Positions 1 to 6,180 of a DNA stretch of 6,303 bases are shown piece by piece (positions within the stretch are counted from its first letter, which is position 1; each line of letters starts with the position of its first letter). Source of the DNA: Shewanella sp. (GTDB taxonomy: Bacteria > Pseudomonadota > Gammaproteobacteria > Enterobacterales > Shewanellaceae); the NCBI GenBank assembly GCA_004195335.1, contig SDWK01000580.1:1-6303 (forward strand). Reading direction: 5' to 3'. A program made the translations under genes and the position numbers. The notes under the pieces were generated by a model. It was not told the DNA's origin and ran no database searches. It saw nothing but the letters and a program-made list of their open reading frames with translations.

Positions 1-1
1 G

Positions 2-43
2 ATTAATACTATGACATTAAGCGGGGAAAAGAGGCTGATATGA
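2..43 (+). CDS. Possible 3' end of an upstream gene (partial)
   Basis: Frame 2 is the only forward frame open from the window edge. It ends in a TGA at 41-43, giving 13 residues that finish in SGEKRLI. The stop overlaps the start codon of the diguanylate cyclase as ATGA, the usual geometry of translationally coupled genes. An in-frame ATG also lies at 11-13, so a tiny 10-codon ORF is the alternative. Thirteen residues are too few to identify a product, and an open frame this short can occur by chance, so this is only a hint that the cyclase is the second gene of an operon. Confidence 0.3.
   Translation: MNTMTLSGEKRLI
29..34 (+). promoter_or_regulatory. Ribosome binding site of the diguanylate cyclase
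   Basis: AAGAGG lies five bases before the ATG at 40. It falls inside the possible upstream reading frame that ends at 43, which fits coupled translation. No separate promoter is visible in the 39 bases before the start. Confidence 0.6.
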
Positions 44-1956
44 AGGATGCTTCTAAGAAGGATCGTTTGGGCAGTTCAAATTTTTCCTCCTCATTAATAG
101 GAAGGCGGTATTATTGGATCTTTACGCTTTTTTTTCTGCTGTTTGGTAGCTTAGTTGCTGTTATCACCTCCTTGATTAACTACAACATTCAATATACCAA
201 TATTGAGAGTGAGATCCGTGAAAAAGTGTCGGCAGAAAAGGCCGTTAAATATGTTCTGCTTAATGAATTTATGCGGCATGCAGAAAATGTGGTTGGGGCT
301 ATTGCGACCAGCGACTTAACCCTCAAGTATTTAAGTACTAACAGTCCTGATGCACGCCATAACCTTAGCCACCTTTTGCTTGCCACCACTGGGTCTAATG
401 ATTCGTTTATGCAACTGCGTTTCATCGAGTCATCGGGAATGGAAGCGGTCAGAGTCGATCGAATCAAAGGCGAGGATATACCAGTCATCATCCCTGTGCA
501 GCAGCTTCAGAATAAGAAAGACAGATACTATTTCAAAGATACAGCCTACTTATCCAAGGGAATGTATTGGCATTCAAACTTTGACTTAAATATGGAATAT
601 GGTCAGATTGAGATCCCTATTGTACCTACATTTCGTATTGCGACTCCGGTATTTTCACAAAACCAGTTTTCAGGTTTGATTGTCGCAAACATCTCCATCG
701 ATACGCTTCTGTCCACACTCGGCGCATCTTCAGATTTTGATATCTATATCATAGATAAAGAGGGGGAGTTTATTCTTCATCCTTCACCAGATCTGGCCTG
801 GAGCCGATACCTTCCCAATCGCTCGAACGTGTTCACGCAGTTTCCACAGTTCGGTGATTCCGTTTTAGAGGTGAAAGATACCCATGCGCGCGATCATTTC
901 ACCTTTCCGATAAGTGCGATCCTTAAGAATCATGATGAAGTTTTTGTTATGGCTGTTCCGCGCGAGAGTCTGCTTGCTAAATTCAAGAGAAACAATATGT
1001 TAACGGCGGGGCTTACCGCGCTTACTGTACTGTTTGTATCATTCATTCTGTCGGGCTTAGTGGCCATTATTCCAGCCAGATTACAGCGGAAGTTGAGCGA
1101 TGCGTATTTTAAAATTAAAAACTATGCCGAGATCATCAACCGATATGTCATCACATCATCGACCGACAGAGCCGGGCATATCCTCTCTACCAGCGCGGCC
1201 TTAAGTGAGATATATGGTTTCTCGGCCGAAGAAATGAAAGGAAAGAGACACAATATCGTCAAACACCCAGATACCCCCGCCGAAACCCATGAGGAGATAT
1301 GGCGAACAATTTTACAGGGCAAAACATGGCATGGTGAAATTAAAGATAAAAATAAGGATGGCAACAGTTTCTGGCTTAATCATGTGATCACCCCAGACTT
1401 TGATAGTAATGGGGAAATCATAGGTTTTACATCGGTAAGCCATGATATTACAGGCAGAAAGGAGATCGAACGTTTGTCAATTACAGATACACTAACCGGA
1501 CTCAACAATCGTCGTCGACTCGATGAACTGTTTAGTCATGAATTTGATCGCTTCAATCGGTACGAGCGTCAATTTAGTATGATATTGCTCGATGTCGATC
1601 ACTTCAAACAGGTTAATGATAATTTTGGTCATAAGGTTGGTGACAAGGTATTGATCGAAATGGGGCAGATCTTGGCGTCAAATGTGCGTAAAAATGATCT
1701 GCTGGGACGGTGGGGCGGCGAAGAATTTCTGCTTATTTGCCCCGAAACGTCCATCGATGGCGCGAAACAACTGGCTGAAAAAATACGTAAAACCATCGAA
1801 GGTACAGATTTTTCGGAAGTTGGCAGTGTGACCGCCAGTTTTGGTGTGACTGTCTCGATAAAGGGTGACAGCGACGAAGATATGTTTATTCGCGCCGACA
1901 AAGCCCTATATACGGCAAAACGTGATGGCCGTAATTGTGTCGTGCAATCGACTTAA
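40..1956 (+). CDS. Membrane-anchored Cache-PAS-GGDEF diguanylate cyclase
   Basis: Predicted to condense two GTP into cyclic di-GMP at the inner membrane, in response to a periplasmic and a cytoplasmic signal. A membrane segment at about residues 26-48 is followed by a roughly 270-residue periplasmic region resembling a double Cache sensor, then a second membrane segment at about 321-344. A PAS domain follows (about 361-475), and then a GGDEF domain (about 478-638). The GGDEF domain looks active: ITDTLTGLNNRR at 481-492, metal-binding DVDHFK at 518-523 and GGEEF at 559-563. The inhibitory I-site RKND (550-553) sits exactly five residues before the GGEEF, so product feedback inhibition is expected. 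There is no EAL or HD-GYP domain. The PAS resembles the FAD-binding domain of Aer (KHPD 408-411, TWHG 429-432). The start is supported by AAGAGG at 29-34. The cyclase call is firm; the signals are unknown. Confidence 0.95.
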   Translation: MKDASKKDRLGSSNFSSSLIGRRYYWIFTLFFLLFGSLVAVITSLINYNIQYTNIESEIREKVSAEKAVKYVLLNEFMRHAENVVGAIATSDLTLKYLSTNSPDARHNLSHLLLATTGSNDSFMQLRFIESSGMEAVRVDRIKGEDIPVIIPVQQLQNKKDRYYFKDTAYLSKGMYWHSNFDLNMEYGQIEIPIVPTFRIATPVFSQNQFSGLIVANISIDTLLSTLGASSDFDIYIIDKEGEFILHPSPDLAWSRYLPNRSNVFTQFPQFGDSVLEVKDTHARDHFTFPISAILKNHDEVFVMAVPRESLLAKFKRNNMLTAGLTALTVLFVSFILSGLVAIIPARLQRKLSDAYFKIKNYAEIINRYVITSSTDRAGHILSTSAALSEIYGFSAEEMKGKRHNIVKHPDTPAETHEEIWRTILQGKTWHGEIKDKNKDGNSFWLNHVITPDFDSNGEIIGFTSVSHDITGRKEIERLSITDTLTGLNNRRRLDELFSHEFDRFNRYERQFSMILLDVDHFKQVNDNFGHKVGDKVLIEMGQILASNVRKNDLLGRWGGEEFLLICPETSIDGAKQLAEKIRKTIEGTDFSEVGSVTASFGVTVSIKGDSDEDMFIRADKALYTAKRDGRNCVVQST

Positions 1957-2016
1957 TTGAGATCATAGAAGGGTGAGCAACCAAAGAGACGTCACCAGAT
2001 ACTAACTTGAGCATTT

Positions 2017-2637
2017 TCAGGCTAGCCGGGCTGTTATTGACTTAAAGGTCAATTGCCTCTCTCGATAGTCCAGCGCTATCGGCGTTAACTGCCCATTGTG
2101 CTCGAGCACCAAAGAGGGGAAACCTTGAATCGGCAGTTGCCCTACAGCGGCTATCTCTTTCATTAACCTTTGATTTAGCTTTTCATCAAGCATCTGCTCA
2201 GTAAATCTGTTGGCATCGAGTCCGATAGCGGCGGCAATGTCGATTAATGTTGCCAAATCCGAAGGGTTTTTAGCCTCCAGATAGTAGGCATGTTGAATTC
2301 CCTGAACCATGGCTTGCTCCAGGCCCGCTTCTCTGGCAATAAATGCTGCGCGACAGGCCGGGTAGGTTGAGCGTCTCGGTTGGCACAATGTCCAAAAATC
2401 GTAGTTAAATCTAGTGCCTAGCTGGGCGCTTATTTTATGCCAGGTTTGTTCGAGAAAACGCTGCATATCCTCAGCCATGGGCTCATCAGAATCTGGTGCC
2501 AATCCGCCGAGTCGATACTCAACCTTTATTCCACTTCTTTCTAACTCTGTCTGGAGTTTGAGCCAAGTCGGGGCGTAACCCCAACACCAACTGCACATGG
2601 GATCATACAGATAATATAAGACGGCTACTTTGGTCAT
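2017..2637 (-). CDS. DsbA-family cytoplasmic thiol oxidoreductase (COG3531/FrnE-like)
   Basis: A thioredoxin-fold protein of the DsbA superfamily, 206 residues long. The N-terminal strand leads directly into DPMCSWCWG (12-20), which carries the redox-active CxxC pair Cys15 and Cys18. An inserted helical region follows, and the fold closes with GFPSLVL, whose Pro174 is the expected cis-proline facing the active site. There is no signal peptide, so unlike true DsbA it should act in the cytoplasm, as FrnE-like and 2-hydroxychromene-isomerase-like relatives do. Two further cysteines (in LCQP and PACRA) lie in the helical insert. It converges on the cyclase with 60 bp between the stops. It lies 140 bp beyond the porin, so it may have its own transcript, although no convincing promoter or Shine-Dalgarno sequence is visible. 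The substrate is unknown. Confidence 0.88.
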   Translation of the reverse strand: MTKVAVLYYLYDPMCSWCWGYAPTWLKLQTELERSGIKVEYRLGGLAPDSDEPMAEDMQRFLEQTWHKISAQLGTRFNYDFWTLCQPRRSTYPACRAAFIAREAGLEQAMVQGIQHAYYLEAKNPSDLATLIDIAAAIGLDANRFTEQMLDEKLNQRLMKEIAAVGQLPIQGFPSLVLEHNGQLTPIALDYRERQLTFKSITARLA

Positions 2638-2752
2638 GGCTTGCGTTATGCCTGTTGTGGAGAGTACAAATCAGGGAGATAAGATTAATCTAAATGTGGA
2701 AGAACTCCAAATTGTGATTGTTTGGTCAGGAGATTTCCTCGCAACTTAAATT

Positions 2753-2769
2753 TACCGATTGGTATTAGT
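2753..2769 (-). repeat. Palindromic intergenic repeat, copy B
   Basis: The minus strand reads ACTAATACCAATCGGTA, identical over 17 bases to copy A at 6161-6177, which lies on the plus strand. The core TACC-AATC-GGTA can form a 4-bp stem with a four-base loop. It begins nine bases after the porin stop codon and is followed on the minus strand by AATTTAAGTTGCGAGGAAA, which loosely resembles sequence downstream of copy A (6201-6222). It resembles a REP-type or MITE-derived element. The stem is too short to be a convincing terminator on its own. Confidence 0.65.
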
Positions 2770-2777
2770 CGAGTGAC

Positions 2778-4208
2778 CTAAAAACGCATGCCAAGAGAAA
2801 ACATGAAGAACTCAGAATCTTCGCCGCCCGCATCAGTGATGACATCCCCTGCAAGTGTATTCACATAGGCTGCTTGCAGCGTGATAAAGTTTGACGGGTT
2901 CCATTTAGCAACCAAATTTATCTGATAACCGTATGATTTGTTATCTGTTTCCTGTGATGAAATCGCGGGGAAGCCAGGATAGAGATATACCCCGTCGTTG
3001 AGTGAGTCTCGCCACAGGTAACTGACTCCGGTGAATAGAGTGACTTCTTCATCGGGGGAGATCTCTAGATAAGGCTGAATATCCCACATATTGGCTGGCG
3101 CAAAAATGGCTGCCTCTGACACGTACGCCGCATTTGGGAAAAGGGCATTATAGGTACCTAAGGTATTGTCATTTTGATCCTGATCACCACTGGCATAATC
3201 GAATCTAAGTCCAATTTTTGGAGACCAGCTAAATGCATGATCTAAGCTATATGAACTATCGGTGGCAAAGCCTAGGGCCGAAATAGTATCGCTACCAAAG
3301 TCTCCAAACTGATAGGTCAACTCATAATCAAAGTTTAAGTGTCCTGTTTTATTCCACCATCTGGCTCCAATACTTTGGCGTTTCTCGTCAGCGATGCCTT
3401 GCTCAAAAATCGCATTGTTTCGCTCAAACCCAAGATAGAATAGATCCAGATTATTGCCTTGAGTCCACTTCATCACTGAATTGAAATATGCCCCATAGAG
3501 TTTAGCACCCTCACTCGAACTATCCTGAAAGGCCGCTTCATTGGGCCTGACTTCTTGCATATAGAGAAGCTCGGCAATGGTGTTAGTGCCTAATTTATGG
3601 GAGAGCTTCACACCATCGAATGCACGTCGTTGGTTTTTACCTTCTCGAATTCCGGTCTTTTTGCCGCCGCCGAGAATGAGTTCCTGACGACCAACCCGAA
3701 CGTTTAGTTCGTGAAATTTCCAGTCGATAAAGGCCTGCTGTAAATCAGTTTCGGACTCGGCGAAAGGATCTGCATTATTGTCGAGCCCTTGCTCCTTATA
3801 GTTGGCCAGCTGCACAAACACGCGGGTCTGCTCAAACTGTAGATCGGCATGTAACATAAAGCGATGTAGGGCCGAATGGGTGGATGAATAAGATTTCAGT
3901 CCAAGCTTTTGATTGGAATAGCTTTCATAGCGTAAACGGTAATCTCCACCAAGAGTGACGTAAGTTGGATACCTGTCAGATAGCTCGATATGCTTTATCG
4001 CCGCTAGAGGATCCTTATTAAAATCAGTGTCCGGAAAATCCCGATAGTCTTCTAACCAACGGAAGAAGTGTAACTGCTCGCCCACGTAGGGCGAGCTGTC
4101 TTCGGCTTGGGCGGCGTTTACCAGCATCGCCAGCAAGAAAATCTTACTAAATACCAGGACAAGTGCCTTATTAACATTTGGAATCAAGTTTACACTTTGT
4201 TTCTTCAT
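2778..4208 (-). CDS. Outer-membrane porin, alginate-export family
   Basis: A predicted outer-membrane beta-barrel of 476 residues that would let a small or oligomeric solute cross the outer membrane. The N-terminus is a signal peptide: basic start, hydrophobic stretch at about 15-34, and AQA before Glu36. A short soluble stretch follows, then alternating amphipathic strands rich in Tyr, Trp and Asn/Asp turns. The chain ends in Phe (GMRF), the outer-membrane assembly signal. VGRQEL (172-177) and RRAFDGVKL (194-202) match the pattern of the alginate_exp/AlgE-like family, whose length is similar. Alginate itself should not be assumed, because no alginate genes are present and the family includes porins of many specificities. 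It starts 30 bp after the SnoaL-like gene, with GGGA six bases before the ATG, so it is probably the last gene of the operon. Confidence 0.85.
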   Translation of the reverse strand: MKKQSVNLIPNVNKALVLVFSKIFLLAMLVNAAQAEDSSPYVGEQLHFFRWLEDYRDFPDTDFNKDPLAAIKHIELSDRYPTYVTLGGDYRLRYESYSNQKLGLKSYSSTHSALHRFMLHADLQFEQTRVFVQLANYKEQGLDNNADPFAESETDLQQAFIDWKFHELNVRVGRQELILGGGKKTGIREGKNQRRAFDGVKLSHKLGTNTIAELLYMQEVRPNEAAFQDSSSEGAKLYGAYFNSVMKWTQGNNLDLFYLGFERNNAIFEQGIADEKRQSIGARWWNKTGHLNFDYELTYQFGDFGSDTISALGFATDSSYSLDHAFSWSPKIGLRFDYASGDQDQNDNTLGTYNALFPNAAYVSEAAIFAPANMWDIQPYLEISPDEEVTLFTGVSYLWRDSLNDGVYLYPGFPAISSQETDNKSYGYQINLVAKWNPSNFITLQAAYVNTLAGDVITDAGGEDSEFFMFSLGMRF

Positions 4209-4238
4209 GAGTTATCCCAAGCCTTTGTTAGTGAATAA

Positions 4239-4811
4239 TTAATCCAGACCGATTTGACGGTTCCAGTCGGCGTTGTCCCAGAAGAGATACTCCTCGGCGA
4301 TACGACCATTTTCCCAACGCGCGATGGTGGCTATTTTGATGCGAACCTTCTTGTTTGTTGGCTGTAAAACAGTACCGTTGGGTAAAGTGAATGGCTTAAC
4401 CCACTTTCCTTCCGAGATACTGATCCCTGCGGTCCACTCTCCGAAACCGAAGCCGACGATATGTTCGGCAACTTTGAAATCAAAGGTGTCAAAAAGAAAA
4501 TCAAGCTCCTCTGAATGTGGTGAGAAAGGGGATGTTTGGGTCCCATCAGGATTGTGAACGATCACATTGTCAGCGTGGATCTCTCCGATGCGTTTCATGT
4601 CTCTGTCGTTGAAAGCGACGAGATCTAGTTCATCGAATATGGCCAAATGTGTAGCTGTTTGAGCTCTTTCTGCCTTGTTAGCGTCGACTTGTGTCTGCAA
4701 CTCGGCAATCTGGGCTTTAAGGTCGGCAACGCTCTCCTCGGCCAATAAGTTAGTGCTGGTGGCTAAACCGGCGAGTAATATGGCAAATAGGGTGATATTA
4801 ATTTTCTTCAT
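4239..4811 (-). CDS. Exported SnoaL/NTF2-fold protein with N-terminal coiled coil
   Basis: A 190-residue secreted protein. Residues 1-24 form a signal peptide (MKK start, hydrophobic core, LLA before Glu25). Residues 27-55 (ADLKAQIAELQTQVDANKAE) have the heptad pattern and charge of a coiled coil, so it may oligomerise or bind a partner. From about 56 the sequence is SnoaL/ester-cyclase-like: a helix with FNDRDMKRIGEIHADNVIVHN, then strands ending in ARWENGRIAEEYLFWDNADW and RQIGL. Asp179 in the FWDNADW segment is at the place where SnoaL-type enzymes keep a key acid. It has no cysteines. Most family members are cytoplasmic, so export is the odd feature. It may be an enzyme or a ligand-binding protein; no substrate is implied. 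GGAG eight bases before the ATG supports the start. It lies between cytochrome b561 (42 bp) and the porin (30 bp). Confidence 0.8.
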   Translation of the reverse strand: MKKINITLFAILLAGLATSTNLLAEESVADLKAQIAELQTQVDANKAERAQTATHLAIFDELDLVAFNDRDMKRIGEIHADNVIVHNPDGTQTSPFSPHSEELDFLFDTFDFKVAEHIVGFGFGEWTAGISISEGKWVKPFTLPNGTVLQPTNKKVRIKIATIARWENGRIAEEYLFWDNADWNRQIGLD

Positions 4812-4819
4812 GGTTTTAT

Positions 4820-4823
4820 CTCC
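4820..4823 (-). promoter_or_regulatory. Ribosome binding site of the SnoaL-like gene
   Basis: GGAG on the minus strand lies eight bases before the ATG at 4811, inside the 42-bp gap after the cytochrome b561 stop. It fixes the start that gives a complete signal peptide. Confidence 0.6.
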
Positions 4824-4853
4824 GTTATTTCAGAACAGTGGTTAAGGTGTGTG

Positions 4854-5381
4854 TTAAATAATACGATTAAGCACATCATTTTCTTTATCAAAAAACCGGT
4901 GTTTTAACGCTCCGGCAACATGGGCAAATATCAATACAATCAAGGTATAAGATGCTGCCTTGTGGAGCAGATTCACGGTTTCAAATACAGACTTGTTGTC
5001 TTCGAATAGTTCAGGCAGCAGGATGCCGAAAAAATGTACGCCAGAGCTAAATTCATAAGTACAAGACTGTACGTAGCCGAGGATTGGGACGATAATTAGT
5101 AAAGCGTACAAACTCTTATGAGCTATTTTCGCGGCTAATTTTTCGTGTTTTGGCATGGTCTGAGGAAGCTCTGGCAAATTATGACGCCTACGGTTAATTA
5201 GACGTAGCAATACGATTAAAAAGGCCAGCACACCAAAAGACTTGTGCCAGAAGTAGAGCTCTTCTGAAAACGCCATATTGTCGACTTGAAATGGTGTCAT
5301 ATAGATGCCCAGTGTAAGTAGACCTGTGATGAGTAACGCGCTTAGCCAGTGAATGGCTCTGATTGAAGCTGGGTATTTCAT
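4854..5381 (-). CDS. Cytochrome b561 (CybB/YceJ type), inner membrane
   Basis: A di-heme b-type cytochrome of 175 residues that in this family passes electrons between quinol and a partner across the inner membrane. Four membrane helices lie at about 8-30, 43-64, 86-106 and 141-162. Family-typical histidines are present: His11 (IHW), His46 (FWHKSFG), His88 (IAHKSLYALL) and His154 with His161 (HVAGALKHRFF). The C-terminal KENDVLNRI is also characteristic. The frame is open upstream to an ATG at 5510, but that extension would overlap the dehydrogenase gene by 104 bases and add a non-family N-terminus. The ATG at 5381 has AAGAGAGG seven bases upstream and gives the normal length. It starts 25 bp after the dehydrogenase stop. 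It may serve as electron carrier for an operon-encoded or external redox partner, which cannot be named here. Confidence 0.92.
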   Translation of the reverse strand: MKYPASIRAIHWLSALLITGLLTLGIYMTPFQVDNMAFSEELYFWHKSFGVLAFLIVLLRLINRRRHNLPELPQTMPKHEKLAAKIAHKSLYALLIIVPILGYVQSCTYEFSSGVHFFGILLPELFEDNKSVFETVNLLHKAASYTLIVLIFAHVAGALKHRFFDKENDVLNRII

Positions 5382-5388
5382 TGTGAAA

Positions 5389-5396
5389 CCTCTCTT
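5389..5396 (-). promoter_or_regulatory. Ribosome binding site deciding the cytochrome b561 start
   Basis: AAGAGAGG on the minus strand lies seven bases before the ATG at 5381. It is the strongest Shine-Dalgarno sequence in the operon and argues against the longer reading from 5510. Confidence 0.8.
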
Positions 5397-5406
5397 AAAA
5401 AATGAG

Positions 5407-6018
5407 TTAATCGTTTGCCGGCAGAGGTAGACCACCCCATGCTCTAAAAACTTTTCCGCTTGCTTGTCCTTCAATGGAATCAACATAGTAAGCCGCCACT
5501 TGCTCTGCACTCACCAATCCCTTAGCGACACGTTCAGCTTCCACGACCGGTGCCGGGCTGACTACGTTTAAGCGCAGTCCAGGTTTAAGCCAAGGCTCGC
5601 TCTGCTGTACGAAGGTATCGATTGCCGCATTAAAGGGCCCTGTAGCCATGCTGTACGGATTTGGGTAGTGGCTCAAAAAGCCACTGGTGAGGGTGATAGA
5701 GCCACCTTCGTTGAGGTGTTTTTCGGCATAACGCACCAAGCGAAACTGGGCAACCAGTTTACGTTCGGCGCCATGGCGAAACTCATTGTCTCCGATTTCA
5801 TTCAGTGGCTTAAAGATACTGTCGCCACCAACGGCCACGACGATGGCATCGAGATCGGTCACTTTTTCAAACACAGATTGGACCGCGGCTTCATCACTAT
5901 AATCGGCAATAATATCGCCGCTGCGTGAGCCCACGCTAATGACCTCATGTTTTGTCGTCAGTTGTTTAACAACCTGACGACCAATTTTGCCTGAGGCGCC
6001 AAATACTAATACTTTCAT
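5407..6018 (-). CDS. Atypical short-chain dehydrogenase/reductase family protein
   Basis: A compact Rossmann-fold protein of 203 residues, probably cytoplasmic and NAD(P)-binding. MKVLVFGASGKIG carries the nucleotide motif GxxGxxG (Gly7, Gly10, Gly13), and SRSGDI near residue 31 may favour NADPH. AVGGD near 62-66 corresponds to the NAG region. Ser112 (TLTSG) fits the catalytic serine and Tyr122 the catalytic tyrosine. The position four residues later is Thr126 instead of the usual Lys, so the YxxxK motif is broken. LRLNVVSPAPV (148-158) is the usual strand after the active site. The sequence resembles a small SDR subfamily (of the Listeria lin1944 kind, from memory) that also lacks the lysine, so this is probably a family trait and not decay. 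Its reaction is unknown. It is the first gene of the proposed operon, with a weak AAGAG ribosome site. Confidence 0.88.
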   Translation of the reverse strand: MKVLVFGASGKIGRQVVKQLTTKHEVISVGSRSGDIIADYSDEAAVQSVFEKVTDLDAIVVAVGGDSIFKPLNEIGDNEFRHGAERKLVAQFRLVRYAEKHLNEGGSITLTSGFLSHYPNPYSMATGPFNAAIDTFVQQSEPWLKPGLRLNVVSPAPVVEAERVAKGLVSAEQVAAYYVDSIEGQASGKVFRAWGGLPLPAND

Positions 6019-6051
6019 CCATCGTTACTCTTGTGATTGGTCGATGGAGTC

Positions 6052-6080
6052 AGTATAGGAGGCGGTGATTGATTTGATAA
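6052..6080 (-). promoter_or_regulatory. Candidate sigma70 promoter of the SDR operon
   Basis: On the minus strand, TTATCA (6075-6080) and TATACT (6052-6057) are separated by exactly 17 bases. The -10 box matches the consensus at five of six positions and the -35 box at four of six. The implied start is near 6045, leaving a leader of about 27 bases before the ATG at 6018. A weak -35 box fits a promoter that needs an activator. Confidence 0.5.
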
Positions 6081-6106
6081 TAGGGGGTAATTGAAATAAA
6101 CTTTTT

Positions 6107-6131
6107 CCAAAATGAGAAAAACAAATTTTGG
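6107..6131. promoter_or_regulatory. Possible LysR-type operator, inverted repeat with T-N11-A
   Basis: CCAAAAT (6107-6113) and ATTTTGG (6125-6131) are perfect inverted repeats separated by 11 bases, which is the T-N11-A layout of LysR-type binding sites. The centre is at about -74 relative to the inferred start, near where LysR proteins usually anchor. The right arm is also the start of the direct repeat at 6126-6155. No regulator gene is in the window. Confidence 0.4.
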
Positions 6132-6155
6132 TTATCTAGTACGAGTTTTGGTTAT
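6126..6155 (+). repeat. Direct repeat with a 20-bp period upstream of the promoter
   Basis: TTTTGGTTAT occurs at 6126-6135 and again at 6146-6155, a spacing of exactly 20 bases. GTAC recurs in register at 6139-6142 and 6159-6162. Over the 20-base unit 15 positions agree. About two helical turns would place both copies on one face of the DNA, which suggests a regulator-binding array. Confidence 0.5.
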
Positions 6156-6160
6156 AGCGT

Positions 6161-6180
6161 ACTAATACCAATCGGTATAA
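6161..6180 (+). repeat. Palindromic intergenic repeat, copy A
   Basis: This copy carries the 17 bases shared with copy B at 2753-2769, extended by TAA. ATACC (6165-6169) pairs with GGTAT (6174-6178) around the loop AATC. GGTCACTC follows at 6187-6194; the same octamer in the minus-strand reading stands before copy B (2771-2778), so the two copies have different flank order. I recall similar palindromes in Shewanella intergenic regions but could not check. Confidence 0.65.

Larger units (their letters stand above)
2778..6018 (-). other. Proposed four-gene operon: SDR, cytochrome b561, SnoaL-like, porin
   Basis: All four genes run in the same direction with gaps of 25, 42 and 30 bp and no internal terminator that I can see. 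Each of the last three has its own plausible ribosome site. A candidate promoter lies only before the first gene. The DsbA-family gene follows after 140 bp that include a palindromic repeat, so its membership is uncertain. Confidence 0.75.

Noticed and set aside
1972..1997. GGTGA/TCACC inverted repeat between the convergent cyclase and DsbA-family genes as a terminator
   Set aside because: The stem is only five base pairs, the loop is 16 bases and no T-run follows on either strand.
2682..2691. AGATTAATCT palindrome upstream of the DsbA-family gene as an operator
   Set aside because: A ten-base AT-rich palindrome is easily found by chance and no good promoter accompanies it.
2663..2713. Promoter for the DsbA-family gene (TTGGAG, 17 bases, TAATCT on the minus strand)
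   Set aside because: Each box matches the consensus at only three of six positions.
2753..2777. Copy B palindrome as the intrinsic terminator of the operon
   Set aside because: The stem is only four base pairs and no run of T follows in the direction of transcription.
4273..4557. Frames of 70-95 codons on both strands overlapping the SnoaL-like gene
   Set aside because: They have no ribosome sites or recognisable motifs, and the overlapping SnoaL-like frame has a signal peptide and family pattern.
5382..5510. N-terminal extension of cytochrome b561 to an ATG at 5510
   Set aside because: It would overlap the dehydrogenase gene by 104 bases, adds 43 residues foreign to the family, and the ATG at 5381 has a much better ribosome site.
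6112..6165. 17-codon plus-strand frame starting at ATG 6112
   Set aside because: It has no Shine-Dalgarno sequence, lies in the operator-like repeats and stops inside the palindromic repeat.
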